Shown here: positions 34,597 to 45,598 of the stretch, piece after piece
Position numbering within the stretch: the first letter of the stretch is position 1
Layout of the letters: every line of letters starts with the position of its first letter
NCBI GenBank assembly: GCA_944472135.2
Contig: OX235263.1
Location: 15,607,517 to 15,671,516 of the forward strand
Length of the DNA stretch: 64,000 bases
DNA from: Trichobilharzia regenti
Lineage: Eukaryota; Platyhelminthes; Trematoda; Strigeidida; Schistosomatidae
Reading direction: 5' to 3'
The notes under the pieces: model-generated
Databases searched by the model: none
Told to the model about the DNA's origin: nothing
The model's input: the letters and a program-made list of their open reading frames with translations, nothing else
Program-made: the position numbers and the translations under genes

Positions 34597-36084
34597 AAGA
34601 TTATGATGTACAGTCGTATATATATGGTTTTTAATAAGTTATATCCGGTGAGGGAATCGAATCTTAAGTGTGAATGCATAAAATAATCATATGAAGTTCA
34701 ATTAAAACTGAAATGTTTGTGATTATAATCGCAGTTAAATGTCAAGTGGCAAAGCAGATTAATGCCATACATAGAATAATTCATAGGAGGGATAGAACTT
34801 GAAAAAGGATGCACAATTATAGGATTAGTAGACAAATCGAATAAAACAAAAACGTTACGTAATATTGTGTGAAATTTAATAGCATAGAATTTGAATAAGG
34901 CATTAAGAAGACAAATTTCGCGAAATGATATCATTTCGTAGTTTCTTTACAACCGCTTTACAACTAACATGGTTAACAATGATAAAATAAAATTCATGAA
35001 AATTACTCAGTTAAATAAAAACAAAAGTACATACTAATGACCAATCATATTCAGATAGGTCATGTAGTCCAGGGTAGGCGAAGATTGAAGTCCATCGATT
35101 TTTTTACACACAGTTTAGGCTGTATGTGACTAATCCAAAGTGCTTCCATCACCTTCAATAATCTTGAATTAGAGTTAAGTGTGAAATAATTGTGAAACAG
35201 TCATTAATATTGATTTTGTGACCAGACATTAATAAGTGTTTTGCAATGGATGATGCTGGATTTCTATTCAGATTAATCGCGTTAGGATTTTCGATATGAT
35301 TTACTAGCCATTTTGGAATATGTTCTTTTCGACGACATTGGAACATTCTGTTAGTTCTACCTATATAGGTGTCACCGCAGCTGCAGGTGAACTTGTAGAT
35401 ACAGTTTGAAGTAGAGTCCACAGAATTTCGTCCTTTAATCGTAGGAACAGGGATCGAAAATGTTCGGCAAGTGAGAAAAAGAGATGTGGCGGCGTAGAAT
35501 GTGCGTTTGATGGCTGATCGAAGTCTTTGAGCTGTCAACTGCATAATCTGGTCGCCCTTGAATGGTAGATTAATAAAGATGGCTTTCTTTGGTACAGAAG
35601 CTGTCTTTTCAAGATGTGGTCTATCCTTACCGTGACTTTATCGTTGTAAAAAAGAATCGATTTAGAATGACAAGTGAAATAATGCCGGGGACAGTTTAAA
35701 GTGAGAATAGTAATAATAACAATTGACTTAATAAGGAAGAGTATACAAATTGAATAAACAAAATGAAAAATTGGTAGAGCTAAAATATGATTGGGGATTA
35801 CCATATTTTAGCATAGAGGGATTAAGACTATGAAAGTTGGAGGGGTTGAACGAACATTTTTCAAGTTCTATTCCTTCTTATGAATTATTCTATATATGAC
35901 ATTAATCTGCTTTGCCACTTGACATTTAACTGCGATTATAATCACAAACATTTCAGTTTTAATTGAACTTCATATGATTATTTTATGCATTCACACTTAG
36001 GATTCAATTCCCTCACCAGATATATATACGACTGTACAGCATAATCTTTAGCCTGAAAATGTGAAGTATTATTTAATTCAACTT
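34597..36084 (-). mobile_element. Penelope-like element fragment with GIY-YIG domain
   Basis: About 1.49 kb inserted into the CR1-like LINE. The 13-bp sequence TAAATATGGTATA stands on both sides (34584-34596 and 36085-36097). The ends are inverted repeats of roughly 165-180 bp (about 34609-34790 against 35880-36045). The inside encodes, on the minus strand, a GIY-YIG-like nuclease domain (35155-35544). The RT is missing, so this is a 5'-truncated copy. Confidence 0.75.
35155..35544 (-). pseudogene. GIY-YIG nuclease domain of Penelope-like element
   Basis: The 129-residue ORF shows CIYKFTCSCGDTYIGRTNR, then F-x-CRRKEHIPKW and AKHLLMSGHKININD. The Y-x12-Y-IG-T-R pattern, the R-x3-EH and the H-x3-GH fit the GIY-YIG domain at the C-terminus of Penelope-like polyproteins, which cuts DNA at the target. 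A CxC pair sits inside the first motif. A separate ORF for the upstream linker overlaps at 35535-35804. Confidence 0.75.
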
Positions 36085-36830
36085 TAAATATGGTATAGTG
36101 CAATTTTTATACTTAGACGTTCGGGCATAAGTTCTTCTGAAAAGACTTCTTGTTTTACCTGAGGAGACACAAGGTTGGAGCTGCGGGTACAATGGGTGCT
36201 CAGAGTCTGACAAAATCTCTTTAGCAAATTTGTTGCATGACATCAAGTGCCTATCCGTGACAATGTCAACGATATGGCCCAATGGGATACCACTCGTCCT
36301 AGTGACAGCATTCAGAGTTCTACGAATTATGACATAGTCTTTTTTAAGCAATCCAGGAAAGAATAAGGGTGTACAGTAAAGAAGAATGTGTAAAATACAC
36401 GAGTTGACAAACTGTAAGAGGAGTGGTTGGGTTATACCTGAGTGCCTCAACTTCTTAATGTAAAAAGTCAGACGAAATATTCTTCTAGAAATCGGTAAGA
36501 CATGGGAAGATCAGGATAGATCAGAAGAAAGAATTAATCCAAGATACTTAAATTCAGACTTGATTTCTATATCAGTATCACCAATTTTGCATAGGAACCA
36601 ACACCTTCATTTAACTTTCGTTCGCATCGGAAGCTGAAATTAACAGTCTGACATTTGGAAGGATTTAGTTTATTTTGTTTGCTAATTCCTGACAGAAAGC
36701 TGTTCATCTCAGCACAGTCAAGCTGGGGGTTAACAGACGTTGAAATAGTTAGTTCATAGACATACTTAACAAAGTTCATTTCATCGGAGTGAGGCAAATC
36801 ATGCAAGAAGAAAGAAAACAGACAAGGAGA

Positions 36831-37134
36831 ATGCCTCTCATGTTATCTCACCAATTCACTCTGGAGTATAAGCTCACCGCAGCAGGAAATTTAAAATGGT
36901 GTGTATGATAGTATCACCTCAAATAATCAACTAGATTTAATGTGAACTCTTGCAATGGTACACCTAATAATACTAGACGCTTTTGGACGTTTCAAAAGCC
37001 TGTTACACATTCACCGCTTCTACTTAAATAAGGCTATTAGGCTACAGTTATCGGCAACACTGTTGATCATTGTAGTTGACTCTGTCGACATTATGTGATA
37101 GCACTTTGCTCCTTTTGCGAGCAATTTAAATCTT
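36831..37134. other. Intergenic stretch without a recognised feature
   Basis: About 300 bases of unique-looking sequence between two LINE fragments; nothing supportable. Confidence 0.5.
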
Positions 37135-37705
37135 ATATTATTATTATTGTTCCACTGGGTTCCTAGTGGAACAAAGGGCTTCAACTACGCGTCTCCACTT
37201 GCCACTTCTGTCTTCCTTCTGCTGTACTTCTCACCTGCATCCATGTTAGTCTATACTGCTTCAATTCATCTTCACACGATCTCCTCCATGTCACCCTTGC
37301 ACTGACGTCCCACTCGCCGCGATTGAATCTTGTTTTGTTTGTTCCCATAGTTTCGTGTTGGTGATTCTTTCCGACCCGGCCATCTGATCTTCAGTATAGA
37401 GCGAAGACAGTTAGTTATTGATAAAGGTAGGTCTGCAATAGCCTATTGGAAATATTCTTTGTGACCCGCCCGCCAAGTTTCTCATCCGATCCGTATAGAA
37501 GAAATGACTGACTTGACGTTTGTATTGAAAGTCCGACTGAATTTTGTTGTTGATACTGGCTGAGTGACGGAGATTTCCAGATTGGTTTCAGGTTGATGAA
37601 TGTGTGTGTTTCTTGCCTTTCCGATTCTCGCTCAATTTTACATTCTCGTCCGTTCCGACATCCTGTAGATGAGACAATGCTCAATGCTAGATAAGTGAAT
37701 GAAGT
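37135..37705 (-). mobile_element. LINE-B 3' fragment
   Basis: Minus-strand end of LINE-B with the tail CCACTAGGAACCCAGTGG plus (TAA)n at 37135 and the FTYLALSIVSSTGCRNGRE segment at its 5' side. It has an internal deletion compared with 31493-32625. Confidence 0.65.
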
Positions 37706-38455
37706 AACCTCTTTCAAATTTAAATCTAGAATGCAGTATATTTTCAAAGAGTGATGTCTTTTTTTCTTGGTAGTATAGCATGTACCACAAGTAACAAGTC
37801 CTATGAAACTGACAAACCACATTTCAATATGCCACTAATTATCATCAGGTCGGCGAAAAACTTTCAAGCATTTATCCATGGACATGTACAGTAAGTGGTT
37901 ACAATCAAGCTTGTGTGCACACAGTAACTAATCTAGTTGTCGCTTATATTGTCTAACCGCATTTGGTCAGTGTTCAACCACTTTTCATATATGAACTGTG
38001 GCTAAAACGTATACAGCCTGAAGCATATTGACCTTAAGTACAGACTGTCTTTAATTATTTTGAATTAAGTAGGATCAATAACAACAGCGTGACAGTAGAT
38101 AATTAAAAATCTTGAACGGATAGATAGAGTGTAGGAATATGGGGAAGGGTTGAATTTAATAGAACTTTATTTGTCTCATCTATAACCACGAATTTGTTTA
38201 TCTGTACTGATGGATATCAAAGAATGTACATCGAGGGAAGTTAGTATAGTCGCTGCGAATGAATGTCTGTATATTTCTTTTGAGCGGCCTGTTTAAAAAC
38301 TGGGCTAAAAAACAACCCATGATTACTTTGTACATATAGTTTCTCCAATTCAGTTTGTCTCACTCCACCAAAATATGACCTTTAATGGTATTATCTACTC
38401 TTGTGAGCATTTAAAATGTCTGCGACCTGCTGGTTCTCACGTTTCCACTAAGTCT
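37706..38455. other. Intergenic stretch without a recognised feature
   Basis: AT-rich unique sequence. No exon, repeat family or RNA gene recognised. Confidence 0.5.
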
Positions 38456-38833
38456 GAGAAAAAAAATCGAGGATGGATCTAGTATTATTTATTCTTTTAC
38501 TTGGAGTTCTTGGACAAAGATGAACTATAATGCAATATTTTCCGCCATATTCTTTTCCTGATATCAACAGTGTTCATAATAAAGCCTTCATTAAGATTAT
38601 TTTTGGTAAATACAGGGCTAGCACCTCTGTTTTAGAAGTTGCAGAGAAATGTGTCATCAGTCGTAATGCCTTTGTTTGGACTATATCAACTTGGTGCATA
38701 AAATTTCATCAGAACGTGGTCAAATGAATGGAATCCTACTTGAAATGCTGACCGAAATGTGTTTGTTTCTAGCTGATGCAAGTAAAGTACTAAGAAGCCT
38801 TCTATCGGAAATGTCTTTAGCATCCACAGAACA

Positions 38834-39012
38834 TTTTTTTGATTACAGCTCGATTCCACACCGTATTTTTGGTACAAGTATGGAATTTTCAGCGTGGATA
38901 TCGGTAGCCCAAAATTCGCAGGCCGACCATAGATATCAGGTGTGAGTCGGCGTGGGCTCTAACCATGTGCATGGTCGGTGAGAGTCCTAACCACTGTGCC
39001 ACCGACGCACAC
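38834..39012 (-). repeat. SINE-T2
   Basis: Minus-strand copy starting (plus-strand reading) at GATTACAGCTCGATTCCACA and ending GTGCCACCGACGCAC. It interrupts an open frame on its left (38676 onward). Confidence 0.7.
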
Positions 39013-39147
39013 ACATTCGAAGTACCCTGAGGACACGTTCATCAAGGCGCATTTGATATGAAGTTTACTGTCACATTGATCTTAAGAAGTGCGCACAACA
39101 CTCCTCATTCGTGGACGGACCACACCACTTTTCTGCATGCTGAATAA

Positions 39148-39584
39148 CTGAAAATTCATAGTTCGCCCTTTTCACTGTTTTCAAATCGGTATTTCGGTTC
39201 AATCTCATGTAGAAATGTAGCTCCAAATATCAGTGTGGTCTCTCTCGCAGTTTATTCTGGCATAAGTAAAACCTGCAGTTTCAATTACCTGTCAGGAGAT
39301 TTATTATCGGAGATGCATGATATAGTGAGCAATGGTCTGGTCATTTCAACTACGAGTAGATTAATTTCTCTTCGGTCAGTAGCTATAGTGTGTGATGCGC
39401 CAGCTAGAGTCGATATCAAAATTACTGTAATCCACGACGGGATTGCTAGTTACGATAAATGTATGACGGGTGGTAATAAAGCTGAAAATACGATGGTATT
39501 CAAAAGTGGAAACTTTGATCTAAGGACTGATGAAACGACTACAATCTGTATCTTCGAGGAAGACCAGGTCCTGAGGATCCACTG
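39148..39584 (+). CDS. Unrecognised open frame, possibly a terminal exon
   Basis: An open frame of about 145 codons ends with FEEDQVLRIH and a TGA. The best protein-like part runs from ISVVSLAVYSGISKTCSF to TTICIFEEDQ and includes SVAIVCDAPARVDIKITVIH. I do not recognise a family. There is no in-frame ATG near its start, so it would need an upstream exon; a weak acceptor precedes TGTGGTCTC at 39233. Codon use is mixed rather than low-complexity, unlike the T-rich ORFs nearby. It could equally be an old transposon remnant. Confidence 0.25.
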
Positions 39585-39895
39585 AACTGGATGCAGTAGT
39601 ATCTCTTGGAGTAGTTAGGAAGTGACGATTAGCTCCGAATATGGTGAAATACTTTAGTTCAACACTAATGCATACAACAAAGTAAACGACCCAGGATGAT
39701 GCAAAGTTGCACTGAGTATCAAGAGGTCTACTTGAGGTTTGTAGTTCGAAGGCCTGAATGTTGCTTTTTTCTGGTAAATCTTAAGCCAAGTTATGCTGAA
39801 GGGCATAATACCACAGTGTATTTGCAACAATTTCCGTCATCTTGATTTTGTCTTGTGCAGCAGCGAATTCTTCCCTCACTTTATGGTAATGCAGA

Positions 39896-40111
39896 ACTTT
39901 TTATTCCTTCACGCTCCCAGTGGAACATGGGGACTGAAGTTTCGGTAGCGGTGGTGTTTACTTTTAAGAGATGAGGTTGCTGGCCCCACACTCAGCCTTC
40001 CTTCTTTACCATTCCTATCACGTAAAGGAGTGCGTCGGTCGCCGGTGACCGAACCCTGGACGACATACGTGGTTTGCGAGCATTCTACCGCTGTGCCACC
40101 GACACACTACC
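39896..40111 (-). repeat. SINE-T1
   Basis: Minus-strand copy: tail CCAGTGGAACATGGGG at the left, body with CTTACCTTTACGTGA-like spacing, tRNA-like head with GGTTCGGTCACC and GTGTGTCGGTGGCACAGCGG at 40085-40111. Confidence 0.65.
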
Positions 40112-40163
40112 AACGACTCTGAGATTAAGAGTCCCATGCCCTACCAACTGAGCTAGCCGGGTA
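40112..40163 (-). pseudogene. Truncated tRNA-Lys(CTT)-like sequence
   Basis: On the minus strand it reads CCCGGCTAGCTCAGTTGGTA, then GGGCATGGGACTCTTAATCT and CAGAGTCGTTGG. This has the D arm and the anticodon arm with CTT of an animal tRNA-Lys, close to the family consensus. The T arm and 3' acceptor strand are missing: the sequence runs straight into the SINE-T1 head. It is therefore a tRNA fragment fused to the 5' end of a SINE, not a working tRNA gene. Confidence 0.7.
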
Positions 40164-40294
40164 GAACTAGAAGAGGTTAACCTCCTACTGGGGTCTGAAT
40201 GGGTTCACGGCACTAAGTTTACAGTGTACACTGCCTGAATCACTTAACATATGACGTTTGAAATTGGGGACACTCAGAAACCTTTAAGCCTTTA

Positions 40295-40495
40295 ATAATA
40301 ATACTAATAATGTATTTCATATAAATTTGCAAATTTACATGAAAATGCATGCCCTTTTTTACAGGCACGATCAAGTAAGATATAGTCTCAAATCTCAGAT
40401 TGTCTACAAGTTAATCATATTTCAACTGTTAAATATTTGATACACATAATACATTCATTTTCTGAACCAGGCCGTATAGTTATTGAATTGTATTG
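40295..40495 (-). repeat. X repeat, 3' end with terminal hairpin
   Basis: Plus-strand landmarks: TAATAATACTAATAATG, then TTTCATATAAATTTGCAAAT facing TTTACATGAAAATGCATGCC, ACAGGCACGATCAAGTA and GAACCAGGCCGTATAGTTAT. A long match lies at 53430-53640; shorter ones at 55335 and 57680. Confidence 0.6.
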
Positions 40496-40506
40496 TTGTC
40501 CTCCAG

Positions 40507-40580
40507 GTTGAGCGGGAAAATCGACTTCGTTTCGTTTTCATCCCGTGGTTGCAGGCATACGATAGCCAACCAATATTGAG
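40507..40580 (+). CDS. Candidate coding exon of an unidentified gene
   Basis: 74 nt between TTGTATTGTTGTCCTCCAG and GAG/GTAAGTAC, both close to consensus. The open frame reads VERENRLRFVFIPWLQAYDS followed by QPIL and a split codon. Neither the residues nor the context name a family. Two downstream acceptors fit its phase: 40840 (TGCACAACCG, giving SAQPSPSLNRKTISHKQL and a stop) and 41472 (CTGGATAATG, giving SWIMLPLPPTDR). Which is used cannot be decided by eye. Confidence 0.4.
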
Positions 40581-42239
40581 GTAAGTACAACTTTTACAAG
40601 GGATTGAAGTCTGTTTTAGAAAAATTAAAGGGGTGAGGTGAATCATTCAATTGTAATGAAATAGGTAAGTGCAAGTATCATTAATAAATGCATTTATAAA
40701 GGAAACTCCCTAGGCTGACAACGTTCATTTGCAATGCATAATGCCACGCGTATAGCTCGTACTTTCATGATGTCCTTTTTTGGTTTCAATACATTCATAC
40801 TCATGCCAGTTGTTTTTGTTTTAAACCTTTTTGTACATTTAGTGCACAACCGTCCCCTTCATTGAATAGGAAAACAATAAGTCATAAACAGCTATAAAAC
40901 GTTAGGTTTAATGGAGTATAATGAGGATCGAGTAAAGACGTTATTAGAAAACAAATGAGATAAGACATTATGAAGTGGTATTTAAAGATCAGACAATGGA
41001 TAGCAAGTTAGTTTATAAGATGCCCCATAAATCTGTGCAGAGCCCACATGGTCGCATCTCAACAATAGGCTGAGCGAATGGTATATATTTAAAGGCAGAA
41101 GCATGATCTGTCAAGGCGTTCATTATTATCTTTTTCAAGATAAAGATCTAAGCCCTCATAAAAATCAGAAATATCTCGAGCCTTTAATTTGTATATTGCT
41201 GTTCCTGCAGAATGGGGCGATTCACCTTAGTGACCGCCACCATATCTACTGATCAGCTAGCACCACCCTCCCTTCTACTAGTTATTTTACATCAGTAGGA
41301 CTAAGCGTTCTGTGCTTTCTGGTCATGCCGCTGCTTGATTTGCTACACAGAGATATGTATAACATGTACATTACTCTGAGGCGATAGTGGTAACTCCAAA
41401 ACCAGCAAGTGAAATAGATATCCATGTATATGTCATTAAGAGAATATAGCAATTCGGAATTTACTTTTCAGCTGGATAATGTTGCCATTGCCTCCAACGG
41501 ACCGGGTTTGTAAGCTTGTTGTTCAGGCCGTACCAGAACCCCACATACTTCGAATGACATTCTGAGTCTTCGTTCGCCTGATCGTTAGGGGCTGCAAGCA
41601 TGGACAGTGTTTTGATCGGCTTCTGAGAATCCGTTTGCAAACCATCTACTGAGGGTTTTATTTGACGGGAAGATAAGTCAATTAATTCTAGGTTTGGTTA
41701 TTGTCGCTAACGTAATGACCATCTAAAGGTCCTCCGGAAATGTCCTTATTTCATACACACATGCATTAAGGACTGCTTATTGAGCATATTAATTGGATAC
41801 AGTCTCATTAGTGACCGAAAAACAAATCAGGCACTTTTAATATCCAATATCGCTTTTATGAGCTAGTTTTAACCAGTACCTTTTCAGCGGTTCTTCCCGC
41901 CACTCGACTGTCATGGCTTTTGTTTACTTCAAAAGGAGTGGTGCTGGGATTAATTATATGTTGTTTGTAGTATGCGGTGCGTTAAAACTGTGTTGTCGCT
42001 GTGATAGGAGTTAATCATTCCACCATTAAGCCCTCCTGTACTGTCGTCAAAAGAAAAAGGATAGTAATAATAGTAGATATAATTAGTGTAGGTTATTCAG
42101 ACTAAGAGACAGAAAAAGAAATGAAGAAGAGCCGATTATATTTGTATTTGATATATATATGTGCATAACATCAGTAATAATAATAATTGTAAGTGTAGTA
42201 GTTGGGGTAGTCAGGAGAGAATGTAAAGAAGTAAAACGA
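40581..42239. other. Stretch with only candidate exon traces
   Basis: Mostly unique sequence. Besides the two possible acceptors near 40839 and 41471, a (TAA)n near 42170-42190 may be the 3' tail of the CR1-like fragment to its right. No clear gene. Confidence 0.4.
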
Positions 42240-42900
42240 TGGGTTAAGATGTCTACCCACTAATGGTGTGTGGGATTTAGAGGGGACAGACCATTTGGAG
42301 ACGGTCCTTGTGTCACTGCATGATTGTCCAGCCTTCATTTGAAGCTGCCCACAGAGTGTGTCGTAGCTACATCTACCAGGTTCGACAGAACCTCAGTGAA
42401 ATGGAGTGGGAACGCACCGGGGTCCTTGCACTCTGGTAGGCTATCCTTCTAGGATTTCCGCGGGGAAGCCTATGCCTACTCAATGGCAGAATACCTTTGT
42501 TTAGGTGATTCTGGTTATTTGTTATCTTGTGGGAAGTAATCAAATCCCGTCTAGCATCTAAGTCTGAATAGGCCTGATTTCTTTAGCCTTTCATCATACG
42601 GTTTATTTTGGAGACCAACTATTCCTTTCGTCTCCCATCTTTTGAATCGTTCCAAGAGGTTCGCGTCTCTTCTAAGAAGTGCAGGTGCAATGATATTGTG
42701 CTCTTGAGCGTGTGGTCTGATGTCCGTGTTGTACAAGCTCAGAAAGGGATCATGAGTTAGTACACATAACTGTCTGTGCATAAAGTGTGTGATCGCAAAT
42801 GCCCTCCCCGTGTAATTCATTCTTGTGTTCATTTTCTCTGTCAGAACTAGACTTAAGTCACACTGTGACATTGTGCAGGACAAGTTTCCGTTGCACAGGG
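42240..42900 (-). mobile_element. CR1/jockey-like LINE C-terminal fragment
   Basis: The minus-strand ORF at 42551-42883 contains LLRRDANLLERFKRWETKG, then IVGLQNKPYDERLKKSGLF, the standard post-RT segment of CR1/jockey-type elements. It continues, after a frameshift, with LDARRDLITSHKI and downstream C-terminal residues. It belongs to a different LINE lineage from the copy at 9140. Confidence 0.65.
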
Positions 42901-42911
42901 TGTAACCTGGA

Positions 42912-43095
42912 ATTAATAATAATAATATTTATTCTCATTTTTATAATGAGGGACGTCAGTTTACAGGCATCATCAATTGGATAAATTGCACATACAATTA
43001 GTAAGCATAGTTGGTAAGGATAATATACTAAGGTAAATATTTTTCCCAGCTATGTAGGATACACCAGTTGTATAGGCATGCGTATTGTTTAAATT
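42912..43095 (-). repeat. X-related repeat with terminal hairpin
   Basis: (TAA)n, then CTCATTTTTATAATGAGGGA (hairpin arms CTCATT/AATGAG), TTTACAGGCATCATCAATTG and GTAGGATACACCAGTTGTAT. The last motif also occurs at 46108, inside a broken gag. Confidence 0.5.
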
Positions 43096-43139
43096 ACATG
43101 ATTTACGCTTGCTGTCTTTTCGTCTTTAGTATGTGGGAA

Positions 43140-43266
43140 AAATCTGATAACTGGTGATTCAGTGGACCACATCAAGAGATGTAGAGGTATTGACTTCGCA
43201 TTAACAAAAAAACCCAAGTATTCGTTGGATGGATTACAGATGCTTGGGAAAATAAATGAAGCTTGA
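43140..43266 (+). CDS. Candidate terminal exon with C2HC/UBZ4-like zinc finger
   Basis: Acceptor TCTTTTCGTCTTTAG precedes a frame reading CGKNLITGDSVDHIKRC and ending LQMLGKINEA then TGA. The spacing C-x11-H-x3-C equals that between the second Cys, His and last Cys in C2HC_2 and UBZ4-type zinc fingers; the first Cys would come from the previous exon, one residue before V in a C-x-V-C pattern. AATAAA follows at 43287-43292. UBZ4 fingers bind ubiquitin and C2HC_2 fingers occur in ZC2HC1 proteins; which applies here is open. The upstream exon is not identified. Confidence 0.4.
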
Positions 43267-43286
43267 AGTCAATTCCTTAATATAAC

Positions 43287-43292
43287 AATAAA
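43287..43292 (+). promoter_or_regulatory. Polyadenylation signal candidate
   Basis: AATAAA 20 bases after the TGA of the candidate terminal exon. Short 3' UTRs of this kind are plausible in compact genes, but AATAAA is common by chance in AT-rich DNA. Confidence 0.35.
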
Positions 43293-43296
43293 ATGA

Positions 43297-43500
43297 ATCT
43301 TTTAATAATATACTGTCTTTTAATGCACATGAGAGTTGACAGGCGTCATCAATATGGTAATAATGTACACATGGAGTAAGCATGTTTAAAATTTTCCACT
43401 GATACAAGATATGTATATACAAGGAAGGATAATGGAATAATGATAGCAACCACACTTTGCATAAGTTAAAACAATCTATATGATATAATTCTAGGCACAC
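43297..43500 (-). repeat. X-related repeat
   Basis: TTTTAATAATATACTG, then AGTTGACAGGCGTCATCAAT and ACATGGAGTAAGCATG, parallel to the unit at 42912. Confidence 0.45.
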
Positions 43501-44270
43501 TATTGTTTGAATTTGTCGAAAATGCGCGTAACAACTGGGTGTTACATTACATTTGGTCGACGTGTTGAGCTACTCACAAAAGTGTAAAAATGGCTCATAT
43601 AACGATAGTTAGTTTACCGTAAACGATGTTTTAAGTAAAATATTCTGCAGAAGGCTCACCACAGCAGTTAGAATACAGTTAAACATGCAGAGAAGTACTA
43701 AATATTCAGCAACCGGCGAATTTTCTATTCTTTTCGATCTGGAACCAGTATAAACGTGAACCATTCCATACAAAATGTCGAATAAGGCATGAATGAGCAG
43801 AATACTACCATCAAATGAATCAGTGTGATCTGAGATGCAGCTGTCAGCATATTTTCGTTATTTCATATATATCCAGGTTTATTGGCGCTGTATAGGCAGT
43901 GATTTGGATTTTGACATATTCCGCAGAGTGTCACCGTGATCACGGGAAGTATTCTTATGCTTTAATTGCATTACTTTGCTGGCTGCTACCTCCACTGAGT
44001 GTTTGCAACAGCAGTTGTGGATGTATGTATTTCCTCGCCACTGTGGATAAAACATCGCCGCATTCTTTTTGGGAAGGAGACCAGTTGGATTATAAATGAT
44101 GTTCAAGTAACTTATATCTTTCCATGTGGTGTTGCGGTAAGTTACGACCTTTGTTTCTCATATTTTATTCGAATGTTGGTTATGGTTGATCCTTTGTATC
44201 AGGTAGACAAAGTTCGATCGGCTCTTAGTTGAATGGGTACTATTATCATGCTTTTTTGTCTGAAATTATA
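43501..44270. other. Stretch without a supported gene
   Basis: One open frame (43899-44099) contains a hydrophobic run, ALIALLCWLLPPLSVC, and a GTTGCG/GTAAGTTA donor-like site lies at about 44138. Neither is enough for a gene call. Confidence 0.35.
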
Positions 44271-44475
44271 AGTAGAGGCAGAACAAACAACAGGTGAAGT
44301 CTCTAAGTTCATACATCAAATGGGCCTATGATTTCTGAAACTCCTACATGGGAATTAGCACTGGTATCACTTGCAAACTCACTTAGTGTTTCATCAAGTG
44401 CTTCTTCAAAGGAGGCCAATGTGCTTGCTAGTCGAATTTCCTCAGGTAGTTTGTTCCGTGTTTGGGCATACGTAA

Positions 44476-45078
44476 TCAAGAAAAGCTTTTGCCTGGTTCT
44501 ATAGCCACTGTACCTTTAATGCGTCTAAGGTTATATCCAGTGTCTTCTGAGAACCGAGTATAATTAACAGGGGTATGCACTATATGGTTAGGAAGTTCAC
44601 AGAAGAGTACCAGATTTAGTCGCAGTCGTCTCAACCATAATGTTTCTAGTCCTAGGATTTTACATCTGGTATGGTAGTTTGTGCCGTTATCGGTTCCGAG
44701 TACTTTTCGCGTGAAGTACCTCTGCACTCCTTCTACTTTCGGTTCGCCGTCCATGCATATACTACTAAATATGAATGAGCAGTATTCTAGGAGTGGGCGC
44801 ACACAAACCTTGTACAGTAGTATTCTGGATCCACTTCTGTAGAATCTCCTGAGTAGGAAACCAATAAGCCTGAGTGATTCAGATACTTGTTTCGAGATAT
44901 GCTCTGAAAATGATAGATTGTGTGAATATATCAGTCCTAGGTCTAGTACAGATTTGAGTCCGGAAATTTTGTGACCCTGAATTCCTGGGTCGATTTCAAG
45001 GTTGGAACAGCCTATGCAGAGCCACTCACACTTTTCAACGTTGAACTCGAGTCTCCAGGTGTCACACCATCTATCCAT
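44476..45078 (-). pseudogene. CR1/jockey-like LINE, RT C-terminal part
   Basis: A 200-residue minus-strand ORF: WRLEFNVEKCEWLCIG, LGLIYSHNLSFSEHISKQV, LLYKVCVRPLLEYCSFIFS and the thumb domain, typical of the region after the YxDD box in CR1/jockey-like elements. The palm itself is missing at the 5' side. Confidence 0.75.
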
Positions 45079-45135
45079 TTTTATTATTTCTAAATAATAA
45101 TATACATTTCGTGTTAACAGGCATTTTCAATGGAG
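45079..45135 (-). repeat. X-related short repeat
   Basis: AATAATAATATACATTTCGTG, then TTAACAGGCATTTTCAATGG, matching the ends at 42912 and 43297. Confidence 0.4.
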
Positions 45136-45598
45136 GTGAACATTGAACGTTTGTTTTTGGAACTAGTAGCCATTGGTGGGCAACTCGAAGACACGAACGG
45201 TTCGATCGTGTACAAGTTCGACGAGGATGACCAGAAACGAATAAAAGTACTTCACAATTTTGTATAAAATATATGTTTGTAGACTTTTACTGTTCTCCGC
45301 GTTAATTAGCAAACAATATAACTTCCTTCTTACAATACTGGAGTTTTGAAGTTAAGGCCGAAGAACGCATATAGTATTTATCGGTGTGGAGCGCCTTCGT
45401 AACGATAGGAACTTAGGAATAAGTTCCTTGACAGTTTTTATTCGTTTTCTGGAGTGCCTTCTGGGGCAGTTCCCATTCAACTGTTCGTTTTCTGGAGCGC
45501 CATTCGGAACTTTCGGCATTATTTATTGGGTCTGCAGCCAGCAACTCTTTGGACACCGATTATCAACGCAATTTGGATCCTTTGGTGACGCTGGATAA

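Larger units (their letters stand above)
34048..36830 (-). mobile_element. CR1-like LINE, 3' half, split by a Penelope-like insert
   Basis: Minus-strand second copy of the element at 9140-12150. From 36830 it reads HDLPHSDEMNFVKYVYE (the YxDD box degraded to YVYE), then LNPSKCQTVNFSFR, an [16 protein letters not shown] module and a long 3' UTR to the (TAA)n tail at about 34050. The element is interrupted at 34597-36084. The paralogue around 9664-9700 shows the uninterrupted sequence. Confidence 0.8.

Noticed and set aside
43899..44099. Short secreted or membrane protein gene
   Set aside because: A hydrophobic stretch and a donor-like site exist, but there is no ATG context, homology or matching acceptor.
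45118..45265. Short exon-like frame MEVNIERLFLELVAIGG ending in a stop
   Set aside because: Its apparent acceptor ACAG/GCATTTTCAATGG is part of the X repeat end, so the splice evidence is not independent; 45 codons without homology are too few.
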